Assembly: GCA_003978405.1 (NCBI GenBank)
Contig: QNZU01000010.1
Coordinates: 1 to 5,105, forward strand
Direction of reading: 5' to 3'
Length of the DNA: 5,105 nucleotides
DNA from: Sulfurospirillum sp.
GTDB lineage: Bacteria; Campylobacterota; Campylobacteria; Campylobacterales; QNZT01
In this document: one piece after another, positions 1-5,105 of the stretch
Layout of the letters: each line of letters starts with the position of its first letter
Numbering within the stretch: position 1 is the stretch's first letter
The notes under the pieces: generated by a model
What the model was told of the DNA's origin: nothing
The model's input: the letters and a program-made list of their open reading frames with translations, nothing else
Database searches by the model: none
Program-made: the position numbers and the translations under genes

Positions 1-27
1 GAACAAAAATTTACAAAGGAATTATCT

Positions 28-723
28 ATGAGAAGAAACGGTTTTACGATGGTAGAGTTGATCTTTGTCATTATCATTATAGGGATTTTGAGTGTTGCTG
101 CACTGCCAAAGTTTGGTGATATCAAAGACAGAGCAAAGGTAAACAATGAATATAGTGCTTTAAGCTCACTTGATGGTGCAATTGAGGGTGCAATAGCATT
201 TCACCAAGAAGATCATGATGATATGGCAGTTCATTGGCATAATGAGAGTGATACTGAATCAAATTATGGTAATGGTGGAGTAGCATTTTATCAAGGTATT
301 AATGCAAAAAAACATGTATTAAGCCATATTGTCAAAAAAGGTGATACACTTAAAATTGTAGGATATATTGATCTTGATTCAAATGGTACTACTGCTGATA
401 ACAGTTCAACTTATGATCTACTTTTCATCGAGGGTGAAGCGTCAAATCATATTACAGGTGTAAGAAAAGAGCAAGATACTCCGGGTAAACCTGACAGAAA
501 TGATGTTTGGGTATTCAATACTTCACCTTATGATATTAATGTCAGTGATAGTAGTAGTAATTCTGAAAAAGTGTCAATGATCACTCTCTATCCTGGTGAG
601 ATGAAACTTCTTGATTCAAATTTGTCAGGACAACAGTCTTTAACTTTGACAAATCTTACTGTAGTAGGTGGATCTAACAATACTACAGATTTAGGTGGGA
701 GTCGAATAAAGTTAGTTCCATAG
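28..723 (+). CDS. Type II secretion / type IV pilin-like pseudopilin (first of a tandem pair)
   Basis: A 231-residue prepilin-type protein. The N-terminus has a very short positively charged leader (MRRNG) followed by FTMVE, so prepilin peptidase should cut between Gly5 and Phe6, leaving Phe at +1 and the conserved Glu10 at +5. Residues 6-27 form the hydrophobic helix that sits in the inner membrane and then packs in the filament core. The remaining ~200 residues are a globular domain without cysteines; the stretch 165-225 is rich in Ser, Asn and Thr. A GKPDRND-x-W motif (153-161), a G-x-AS...TGV segment (136-145) and a G-E-M-x-L-L-D segment (190-196) recur in the next gene, so the two are paralogues. 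The start is supported by AAGGA at 16-20, seven bases before ATG. A promoter would lie outside the window. The pseudopilin family is certain; whether it is a major or minor subunit cannot be told. Confidence 0.92.
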   Translation: MRRNGFTMVELIFVIIIIGILSVAALPKFGDIKDRAKVNNEYSALSSLDGAIEGAIAFHQEDHDDMAVHWHNESDTESNYGNGGVAFYQGINAKKHVLSHIVKKGDTLKIVGYIDLDSNGTTADNSSTYDLLFIEGEASNHITGVRKEQDTPGKPDRNDVWVFNTSPYDINVSDSSSNSEKVSMITLYPGEMKLLDSNLSGQQSLTLTNLTVVGGSNNTTDLGGSRIKLVP

Positions 724-754
724 ACTTTATCAAACTTCAAACTTTCAAGCTATA

Positions 755-802
755 ATCTACTCCACAAAAGGGGTAGATATAGCAAAAAACTACTCTTTTT
801 TT
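755..802 (+). terminator. Hairpin(s) followed by a T-tract after the first pseudopilin
   Basis: A 9-bp stem pairs ATCTACTCC (755-763) with GGGGTAGAT (770-778), with one G-T wobble and a 6-base loop. A run of seven T (796-802) follows 17 bases later. The same GGGGTAG arm (770-776) can instead pair with a second CTACTCT copy (790-796) that runs directly into the T-run, which is the more terminator-like geometry. I read this as the likely end of the first pseudopilin transcript; the two mutually exclusive pairings also resemble an attenuator. No energies were calculated. Confidence 0.5.
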
Positions 803-840
803 CATTTTAACCTCACTTTTCATCTAATATCCTTAATTGT

Positions 841-870
841 TTCAAAAATAATCATTGACTGTAATATGAT
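841..870 (+). promoter_or_regulatory. Weak candidate sigma-70-type promoter for the second pseudopilin
   Basis: TATGAT (865-870) matches the -10 consensus at five of six positions, and TTCAAA (841-846) lies 18 bases upstream as a poor -35. Campylobacterota vegetative promoters often lack a clear -35, so the -10 carries most of the weight. The surrounding spacer is very AT-rich, so chance matches are expected. A short direct repeat, CTTATA at 872-877 and 882-887 (10-base period), follows. The rest of the 724-950 spacer holds no credible gene. Confidence 0.25.
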
Positions 871-903
871 ACTTATATCCGCTTATAACCATTCAGTTTC
901 CCT

Positions 904-926
904 TTACCTTGTCGATATAAAGGTAA
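904..926 (+). promoter_or_regulatory. Perfect 7-bp dyad just upstream of the second pseudopilin
   Basis: TTACCTT (904-910) and AAGGTAA (920-926) form a perfect inverted repeat around a 9-base centre. A TATAAA box (916-921) overlaps its centre and right arm, and the ribosome binding site of the downstream gene begins about 11 bases later. It could be an operator for a dimeric regulator covering a -10 element, or a leader hairpin in the mRNA. The symmetry is seen directly; the function is inferred. Confidence 0.3.
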
Positions 927-950
927 GAAAAATTTTAAAAGGGAATATTT

Positions 951-1604
951 ATGAGACGAAACGGATTTACAATGGTGGAGCTTGTTTTTGTGATTGTTAT
1001 CATCGGGGCTCTCTCAGCTGTGGCGATACCAAAATTCTCAGGTGTCAAAGATCATGCCAAAGCTGCAGTAGAGTTATCAACGGCTGCTGCAATATCTTCG
1101 GCTTTGGAGGAGATACATGGAGCTTGGAGCACCAGTGAAGATGAATTTGACTGGAACAATGACGGTATAGCAGATCCTATTGATACTCTATCATATCACG
1201 GATATCCAAAAGATTTAAAAAGAAACAACGATGATATGGGAGCACTTTTTAGAACGGGGAAAGAGAGTGGTTTTATTTATCATAAAGAGTTTTTTTTAAA
1301 GTCAGAAAACAATGTAACCTACTCCATCTATACAGGAAAAGCTTCAGATCCAACCTCCGGTGTTCCATTCCCGACAGACAAGATCGGTAAAGACAAAGAG
1401 GGTAAACCAGACAGAAACGATTTTTGGCTCTATGTAGTTGATGCCAATGCTTCAGGAGCCGGTTCTTGCCATACAAGCAGCGATCACAGCAGAGATTGGG
1501 ATATCACAAGCGGAGATTTTCTTCTTATAGATGTCAACGGCACACTGCCGTTAGACTTTAATGATCCTGGACTTGGTATCGGCTTTAGTATATCTTGCCA
1601 TTAA
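951..1604 (+). CDS. Type II secretion / type IV pilin-like pseudopilin (second of a tandem pair)
   Basis: A 217-residue prepilin-type protein with leader MRRNG and mature start FTMVE (Glu10 at +5). The hydrophobic helix spans residues 6-27, followed by IPKF and a charged helix. It matches the upstream pseudopilin over the first ~35 residues, again at G-x-AS...SGV (129-138), at GKPDRND-x-W (151-159) and at G-D-F-L-L-I-D (188-194), so it is a diverged tandem paralogue. Unlike the first it has two cysteines (173 and 216), which could form a disulfide closing the C-terminal loop. It also has an acidic loop, DWNNDGIAD (67-75), resembling DxNxDGxxD calcium-binding loops. AAAGGGA (938-944) is the ribosome binding site, six bases before ATG. 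Its TAA overlaps the stop of the convergent gspF gene. Likely a pilus-tip or minor pseudopilin, but that is inference. Confidence 0.92.
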   Translation: MRRNGFTMVELVFVIVIIGALSAVAIPKFSGVKDHAKAAVELSTAAAISSALEEIHGAWSTSEDEFDWNNDGIADPIDTLSYHGYPKDLKRNNDDMGALFRTGKESGFIYHKEFFLKSENNVTYSIYTGKASDPTSGVPFPTDKIGKDKEGKPDRNDFWLYVVDANASGAGSCHTSSDHSRDWDITSGDFLLIDVNGTLPLDFNDPGLGIGFSISCH

Positions 1605-2845
1605 GCATTATCAAGTGCATCTGCCATCGACCACATCGGCAAGAATATACCAAGAGCTAGGATTGTTAAAAATACGGCAATCAGGGCAATCATAATAGGT
1701 TCGATATATGTTGATATATTATCAACTATATCGTTATACTTTTTGGTGTAATAGATATTTACCTTCTCAAGCATACGATTTAATGATCCAGAACTCTCTC
1801 CGGCTTTTATCATCTGGATTGTGATATTGTCAAACTCTCCACACTCCTCAAGACCTTGAGTGAGGTTTCGCCCCTCTTCTATGGCGATTTCTGCCGCACC
1901 GAATTTATCTTTTAGATACTTATTTTCTATGATATTTTTTGCAATTTTGAGTGCTTCGATGATAGGTACTCCAGAGTTTGTCAATCTGTCAAAAACAAAT
2001 ATAAATCTTCCCACCATCGAGAGTTTTGTAATCTTTCCAAAAAGATAGAGTTTTAGTATATGCTTGTCAACAAAATATCTATAACCAGAACTTTTGTTAT
2101 ATAGGAGTTTATGCAAGATTATCATAGTTATTATGGTACCAATAATAATAAGACCGTAAGATTTAAAAAACTCATTGGTTGCCAAAAGTAGTTGGGTTGG
2201 CAGAGGTAGCTCTGTTTTTAGTTCGCTAAACATCTGTTTAAATTGTGGTACCACCATCTGTATCACTGTAACAAAAGCGATAATCATCACGGTAATTACA
2301 ATGATAGGATATCTCATCGCTTTTTTTAGTTTTTGTCTGTTCTCATGAATCTCATTGAGAATTGATGCGAGTTTTTCAACAGCTTCAGATAGAGTTCCTG
2401 TCTGCTCTCCAAGTGAGATAATAGCCGGAGATACATTTCCAAGCTCAAAAGAGAAAGCATTAAATGCATCTGAGATACTTGAACCTGATTCGACCATGGT
2501 TGCTATTTGGGAAAAGATAGCCTTTGTCTGCTTGTGTTCAGTCATGGAAACTATCTCATCAAAACAGGTATTGATTGGAATTCCCGCATCTAACATAACA
2601 GCTAGTTGTCTTAGGGTTGCTATATATGGCTCAAGTGGTAGTTTTTTCTTTAGTGATGCAGCTTCTAAGGCACTTTTGACTTTCTCAAATTTTTTTGAAA
2701 ACGGTTCATTGATTTCATCTATTGAGATAAGAGCACCGATAGATTTTGCCTGAAACTCTTGTATAGCTTCAAGTTTTGATTCGGATTCGACTCTAAGTCT
2801 TCCTCTCTCACCACTAAGTGCATACTCTATCTCAAAATATTTCAT
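1601..2845 (-). CDS. gspF: GspF/PilC-family inner-membrane platform protein of a type II secretion or type IV pilus machine
   Basis: A 414-residue protein of normal family length. It is the polytopic inner-membrane platform that couples the cytoplasmic ATPase to pseudopilin assembly. The two cytoplasmic T2SSF domains are recognisable as an internal repeat: residues ~75-195 (LRQLAVMLDAGIP at 78-90, LGEQTGTLSEAVEKLA at 145-160) and ~280-400 (DRLTNSGVPIIEALKIA at 286-302, AGESSGSLNRMLEKV at 348-362). Predicted membrane helices lie near 180-199, 230-248 and 382-403, the usual three. The start codon overlaps the gspE stop as ATGA (2845-2842), so the genes are co-transcribed and probably translationally coupled. 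At its 3' end the TAA is shared, as TTAA, with the convergent pseudopilin stop. The Campylobacter counterpart is called CtsF; whether this locus serves DNA uptake, secretion or a pilus is not decided by the sequence. Confidence 0.95.
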   Translation of the reverse strand: MKYFEIEYALSGERGRLRVESESKLEAIQEFQAKSIGALISIDEINEPFSKKFEKVKSALEAASLKKKLPLEPYIATLRQLAVMLDAGIPINTCFDEIVSMTEHKQTKAIFSQIATMVESGSSISDAFNAFSFELGNVSPAIISLGEQTGTLSEAVEKLASILNEIHENRQKLKKAMRYPIIVITVMIIAFVTVIQMVVPQFKQMFSELKTELPLPTQLLLATNEFFKSYGLIIIGTIITMIILHKLLYNKSSGYRYFVDKHILKLYLFGKITKLSMVGRFIFVFDRLTNSGVPIIEALKIAKNIIENKYLKDKFGAAEIAIEEGRNLTQGLEECGEFDNITIQMIKAGESSGSLNRMLEKVNIYYTKKYNDIVDNISTYIEPIMIALIAVFLTILALGIFLPMWSMADALDNA

Positions 2846-4506
2846 ATTTTAACGACCCTCAATACCTCTTCTAGTGTCGTAACTCCCTCCAGAGCCTTTG
2901 CTATGCCATCATGAAGCATCGGTTTAAAACCGTTTTTTATAGCACTCTCTTTAATCTCATATCTGTTTTTACCAAGAGCAATCTGATTTGATATCTCCTC
3001 ATCAACACTCAAAATTTCACATATCATAATTCTTCCGGCATATCCTGTGAAGTTGCATCTTGAGCATCCGTTACCTCTATAAAAGGTTGGGTTTTGAGGA
3101 AGATACTCTTTTATTTTGTCGATATCTACAATTTGTGGTTTATGCTCTTTTTTGCATGAGTTGCAGATTTTTCTCACCAACCTTTGTGTTACTACTCCTA
3201 CTAATGAGTCAGCTATCAGATATGAAGGCAGTCCCATCTGCACCATTCTTGTGATAGCACTTGGAGCATCGTTAGTATGAAGGGTAGAAAATACAAGGTG
3301 TCCAGTAAGTGAAGCTCCAACGGCGGTGCTTAGTGTCTCTTCATCTCTTGTCTCACCAATCATGATGATATCTGGATCTTGTCTTAGAACAGATCTTAAA
3401 ACATCAGCAAAACCGTATCCAATTTTATCATTTGTCTGCATCTGCTGAACAAGTGGCAGTTGGTACTCAATAGGATCTTCAATAGTAATTATCTTGTTGC
3501 TGATATCTTTGATGTCATTTAGTGCCGCATAGAGAGTTGTTGTTTTACCAGAACCTGTGGGACCGGTTACAAAGACTATACCGTAAGGTGAGTTTAGCAG
3601 AGATTGAAATTTGTTCAGATTTTCTTCACTCATACCCAGTTGTTCAAGTTTTAACAATATCTTATCTTGATCCAATACACGCATTACGATTGACTCTCCG
3701 TGCAAAGTTGGAGCAGTTGAGAGCCTAAAATCATAATTGTGTCCACCAATTTGCATAGAGAAACGACCATCTTGGGATCTTCTTTTTTCAGAGATATCAA
3801 GATTTCCCAGTATCTTGATTCTTGAAGCAAGAGCATTATAAACCTCAATATCCAAGACAAATATCTCTCTTAAAACACCATCGACTCTGTTTCTAACTGA
3901 GACATCATGCTCATTTGGCTCGATATGGATGTCACTGGCATTATGCAAAATAGAACTCTTTAAAATCTGTGTGATTAGTTGCATAATCGCACTCTGTTCA
4001 TTTTCTATCTTAAAATCACTTGAAGAGATCTCCTGTTTGACCTGTTGCATCAATGATTTTGCAGTCTCTATTATCTCAAGTCTCTCAAAGACATACTTGA
4101 TATCTTGTTTTAAAGCGATGTAGTATTTGATAGGCTTTATGATGATGATATTTTCCAAAGCCTCCATCGCATCTAGGTTTAGAGGATCGGCTATGGCGAT
4201 ATGGATAAAATCCTCATCCTCTTTGAAAATGATCGCTTCGGCATTTTTTAGTAAATTGATCGGGTAGTTTTTGAGTATCGAAAAATCAATATCAACAGCA
4301 TAAAGATCCAAAAATGGAAATCCCAACTGTTCTGATAGTATGAGAGCTAAATCTTTTGCACTGATTAATCCCTCTTCAAATATAATCTCTCCCAGCCTCT
4401 TGGAGTAATTGCTCTGTTTTTGGATGGCAAGAGCCTCCATCAGCTGTTCTTGGGTTATCTTTCCCTGTTCAACTAAAATATCACCTAATCTTAATTTTGG
4501 TCCCAT
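2842..4506 (-). CDS. gspE: GspE/PilB-family assembly ATPase with N-terminal MshEN (c-di-GMP-binding type) domain
   Basis: A 554-residue hexameric motor ATPase that powers pseudopilus or pilus assembly at the cytoplasmic face. Residues ~1-145 form an MshEN/GspE-N domain with two 24-residue RLG...Q motifs at 6-29 and 37-60. The catalytic half is complete: Walker A GPTGSGKT (315-322), Asp box TIEDPIE (341-347), Walker B region DIIMIGETRDEET (379-391, Glu385) and His box TGHLVFSTLHTN (401-412). A zinc-binding tetracysteine site is present at C448/C451 and C481/C484. A C4 site of this type is typical of GspE and PilB assembly ATPases and absent from PilT retraction motors. The ATG at 4506 is chosen because it places the first RLG motif at residue 6 and has AAGG (4519-4516) nine bases upstream. 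A sigma-54 promoter lies 74 bases before the start. The gene is followed by gspF with a 4-base overlap. The Campylobacter equivalent is CtsE. Confidence 0.96.
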   Translation of the reverse strand: MGPKLRLGDILVEQGKITQEQLMEALAIQKQSNYSKRLGEIIFEEGLISAKDLALILSEQLGFPFLDLYAVDIDFSILKNYPINLLKNAEAIIFKEDEDFIHIAIADPLNLDAMEALENIIIIKPIKYYIALKQDIKYVFERLEIIETAKSLMQQVKQEISSSDFKIENEQSAIMQLITQILKSSILHNASDIHIEPNEHDVSVRNRVDGVLREIFVLDIEVYNALASRIKILGNLDISEKRRSQDGRFSMQIGGHNYDFRLSTAPTLHGESIVMRVLDQDKILLKLEQLGMSEENLNKFQSLLNSPYGIVFVTGPTGSGKTTTLYAALNDIKDISNKIITIEDPIEYQLPLVQQMQTNDKIGYGFADVLRSVLRQDPDIIMIGETRDEETLSTAVGASLTGHLVFSTLHTNDAPSAITRMVQMGLPSYLIADSLVGVVTQRLVRKICNSCKKEHKPQIVDIDKIKEYLPQNPTFYRGNGCSRCNFTGYAGRIMICEILSVDEEISNQIALGKNRYEIKESAIKNGFKPMLHDGIAKALEGVTTLEEVLRVVKI

Positions 4507-4531
4507 ATAGTTCTACCTTGCAAAGTAATGT

Positions 4532-4561
4532 TTCCTTGATATATTTGATATACAAAAGGAA
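4532..4561 (-). promoter_or_regulatory. Leader hairpin and tandem 9-mer in the gspE 5' untranslated region
   Basis: The arms TTCCTT (4532-4537) and AAGGAA (4556-4561) are perfectly complementary. Inside them TATAT (4552-4548) pairs with ATATA (4544-4540) around a CAA loop, giving a nested hairpin. On the + strand the same stretch is a tandem repeat, TTGATATAT then TTGATATAC (4536-4553). If the sigma-54 promoter is used, this falls at about +7 to +36 of the transcript. It may be a stabilising leader hairpin or a regulator site; in such AT-rich DNA it may also be chance. Confidence 0.3.
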
Positions 4562-4579
4562 TAAGTAAACTATTTTAAA

Positions 4580-4594
4580 GCAAGAAGTGTGCCA
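4580..4594 (-). promoter_or_regulatory. Sigma-54 (RpoN) promoter of gspE-gspF
   Basis: On the - strand the sequence reads TGGCACACTTCTTGCTTT from 4594. This matches the RpoN consensus TGGCAC-N5-TTGCW exactly, with the invariant GG (4593-4592) and GC (4581-4580) separated by exactly 10 bases. It lies in the 90-base gap between the TPR gene stop and gspE, pointing at gspE. Transcription should begin near 4568, giving a leader of about 61 bases. Sigma-54 promoters need an AAA+ activator; no activator gene is in the window, and any enhancer site would lie inside the TPR gene or nearby. Confidence 0.82.
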
Positions 4595-4596
4595 TC

Positions 4597-4974
4597 TTAT
4601 AGTGAATCAAGAGTTTTTTGAACCTTGTCATTAGGATAAGTTTGCAGATAGATTTTAAGAGCTTTGATCCCAACCTCTTTATAGCCTAACTTTTTTTTGC
4701 TTTTTGCATAAATGATCCAAGGATCAGGTTTTGATTCATCTTTTTGACTAGCTTGTATTGACCATTTTATGGCACTGTCAAAATCTCTTTTTTGATAAAA
4801 GTATTTAGCTAATGCGATAGTCGATGGATAGTCGTTTAACTCTTTTTGCTTTTTGATAAGCTCTTTGATGGAACCATGTTTTTTTGTAATTTTTATCTTA
4901 AAAGGTGCCTGGGTATTTTTTACTTGTCTCTTTTTTATTTGAGGTTTTGGTGATTTTTTGACCTCTTTGACCAC
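4597..4974 (-). CDS. TPR-repeat protein of the pseudopilus/transformation locus, N-terminus missing
   Basis: The visible reading frame gives 125 residues from a GTG at 4974. A very basic Lys-rich N-terminal stretch (1-42) is followed by two tetratricopeptide repeats, about 50-83 (with LAKYFYQKRDFDSAIKWS) and 84-116 (with YAKSKKKLGYKEVGIKAL). TPR repeats mediate protein-protein contacts. Small proteins of this layout, often annotated as CDC27-family, occur beside GspE/GspF genes in Campylobacterota, where they usually begin with a membrane anchor. No anchor is present here, there is no convincing ribosome binding site before the GTG, and the frame stays open upstream to a stop at 5094-5092, but through DNA of foreign composition. 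I therefore think the true start lies beyond a chimeric junction near 4975-4980 and the GTG is not a real start. The stop is three bases upstream of the sigma-54 promoter of gspE. Confidence 0.7.
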   Translation of the reverse strand: MVKEVKKSPKPQIKKRQVKNTQAPFKIKITKKHGSIKELIKKQKELNDYPSTIALAKYFYQKRDFDSAIKWSIQASQKDESKPDPWIIYAKSKKKLGYKEVGIKALKIYLQTYPNDKVQKTLDSL

Positions 4975-5105
4975 AACCGGCCGCGTGCTGAAGGAAACGT
5001 GGCGGTGGGCCTGTTTGCCTGGGATCGTATCACGGCGGCAAGAGGAAAGTCTGGACGCGGTTGCAGCCGTGGCTTTGAAGTTCGACTTTGTTTAAAATCA
5101 CCCGT
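4975..5105. other. Compositionally foreign terminal segment, probable chimeric contig end
   Basis: Hand counts give 71 G+C of 125 (57%) and 12 CpG dinucleotides in 4981-5105, against 40 of 120 (33%) and one CpG in 4861-4980. The change is abrupt and falls where the TPR gene loses its N-terminus. One + strand frame is open from before 4975 to the window end (reading ...AEGNVAVGLFAWDRI...), and another is open to TAA at 5093-5095; I recognise neither product. The best reading is an assembly or amplification chimera. A real insertion edge is possible, but no inverted repeat, target duplication or integrase is visible. Confidence 0.65.

Noticed and set aside
751..756. Perfect TATAAT box just after the first pseudopilin.
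   Set aside because: There is no -35 at the right distance, transcription would start inside the hairpin stem, and the nearest downstream gene is about 190 bases away. AT-rich chance is likelier.
770..783. GG-N10-GC spacing in the spacer between the pseudopilins, as in a sigma-54 promoter.
   Set aside because: Apart from the two dinucleotides it lacks the TGGCAC and TTGC context (AGGGGT...TAGCA) and falls within the terminator-like hairpin.
855..860. TTGACT as a good -35 box upstream of the second pseudopilin.
   Set aside because: No -10-like hexamer lies 16-18 bases downstream; the nearest ones (TATGAT at 865, TATATC at 874, TATAAC at 884) have wrong spacing.
866..1138. A 90-codon open frame on the + strand spanning the spacer and the start of the second pseudopilin.
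   Set aside because: It is out of frame with the clear pseudopilin, begins without a ribosome binding site and encodes a Cys-rich sequence with no recognisable features; it is a shadow.
2355..2753. A 132-codon + strand frame opposite gspF, and similar shorter frames opposite gspE (for example 3060-3254, 3522-3728, 3929-4123).
   Set aside because: They lie entirely antisense to complete, well-conserved family members and show no domains or start signals.
5042..5056. GAGGAAAGTCTGGAC resembles the conserved P4 strand of bacterial RNase P RNA (GAGGAAAGTCCGGAC, 14 of 15).
   Set aside because: The bases that follow do not resemble the next conserved parts of RNase P RNA (GGTGC...TAACGCC), and no convincing P2/P3 stems are visible upstream. 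The window ends too soon to rescue it, so I treat it as a coincidental match in the foreign segment.
4975..5105. A partial + strand coding region (AEGNVAVGLFAWDRI...) running off the window end.
   Set aside because: It is short, has no identifiable start or family, and lies in the suspected chimeric segment; an open frame of this length in GC-rich DNA is not evidence of a gene.

Overview
The window looks like a chromosomal fragment of a Campylobacterota species (Sulfurimonas/Sulfurovum-like). This rests on AT-rich coding DNA, the style of the pseudopilin N-termini (MRRNGFTMVE...), and the combination of GspE, GspF, pseudopilins and a small TPR protein that I associate with the type II secretion/transformation loci of that phylum. 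The assignment is by recognition, not by a database search.

Layout. Positions 28-723 and 951-1604 (+ strand) hold two tandem, paralogous pseudopilins separated by a 227-base spacer. The spacer contains a hairpin/T-tract (terminator-like) and a small dyad close to the second gene. On the - strand, reading right to left, are a TPR protein with a missing N-terminus (4974-4597), a gspE-type assembly ATPase (4506-2842) and a gspF-type inner-membrane platform protein (2845-1601). gspE and gspF overlap by ATGA. gspF and the second pseudopilin meet tail to tail and share the four bases TTAA.

How the parts fit. The ATPase drives, and the GspF platform couples, assembly of pseudopilins after an unseen prepilin peptidase cleaves them behind Gly5. 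The products are parts of a type IV filament-family machine (type II secretion, competence pseudopilus or MSHA-like pilus). Secretin, prepilin peptidase and GspL/M-type parts are outside the window, so the exact system cannot be decided here.

Most interesting signals. A canonical sigma-54 (RpoN) promoter (TGGCAC-N5-TTGCT, GG-N10-GC) lies in the 90-base gap before gspE. The ATPase N-terminus carries a near-perfect twin MshEN c-di-GMP-binding motif. Together they suggest sigma-54 transcription plus c-di-GMP control of the motor.

Caution. The last ~130 bases (about 4975-5105) differ abruptly in composition (57% G+C against 33% next door; 12 CpG against 1) and cut into the TPR gene. This looks like a chimeric assembly end or, less likely, a real insertion junction. 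I see no CRISPR array, tRNA, rRNA or transposase.
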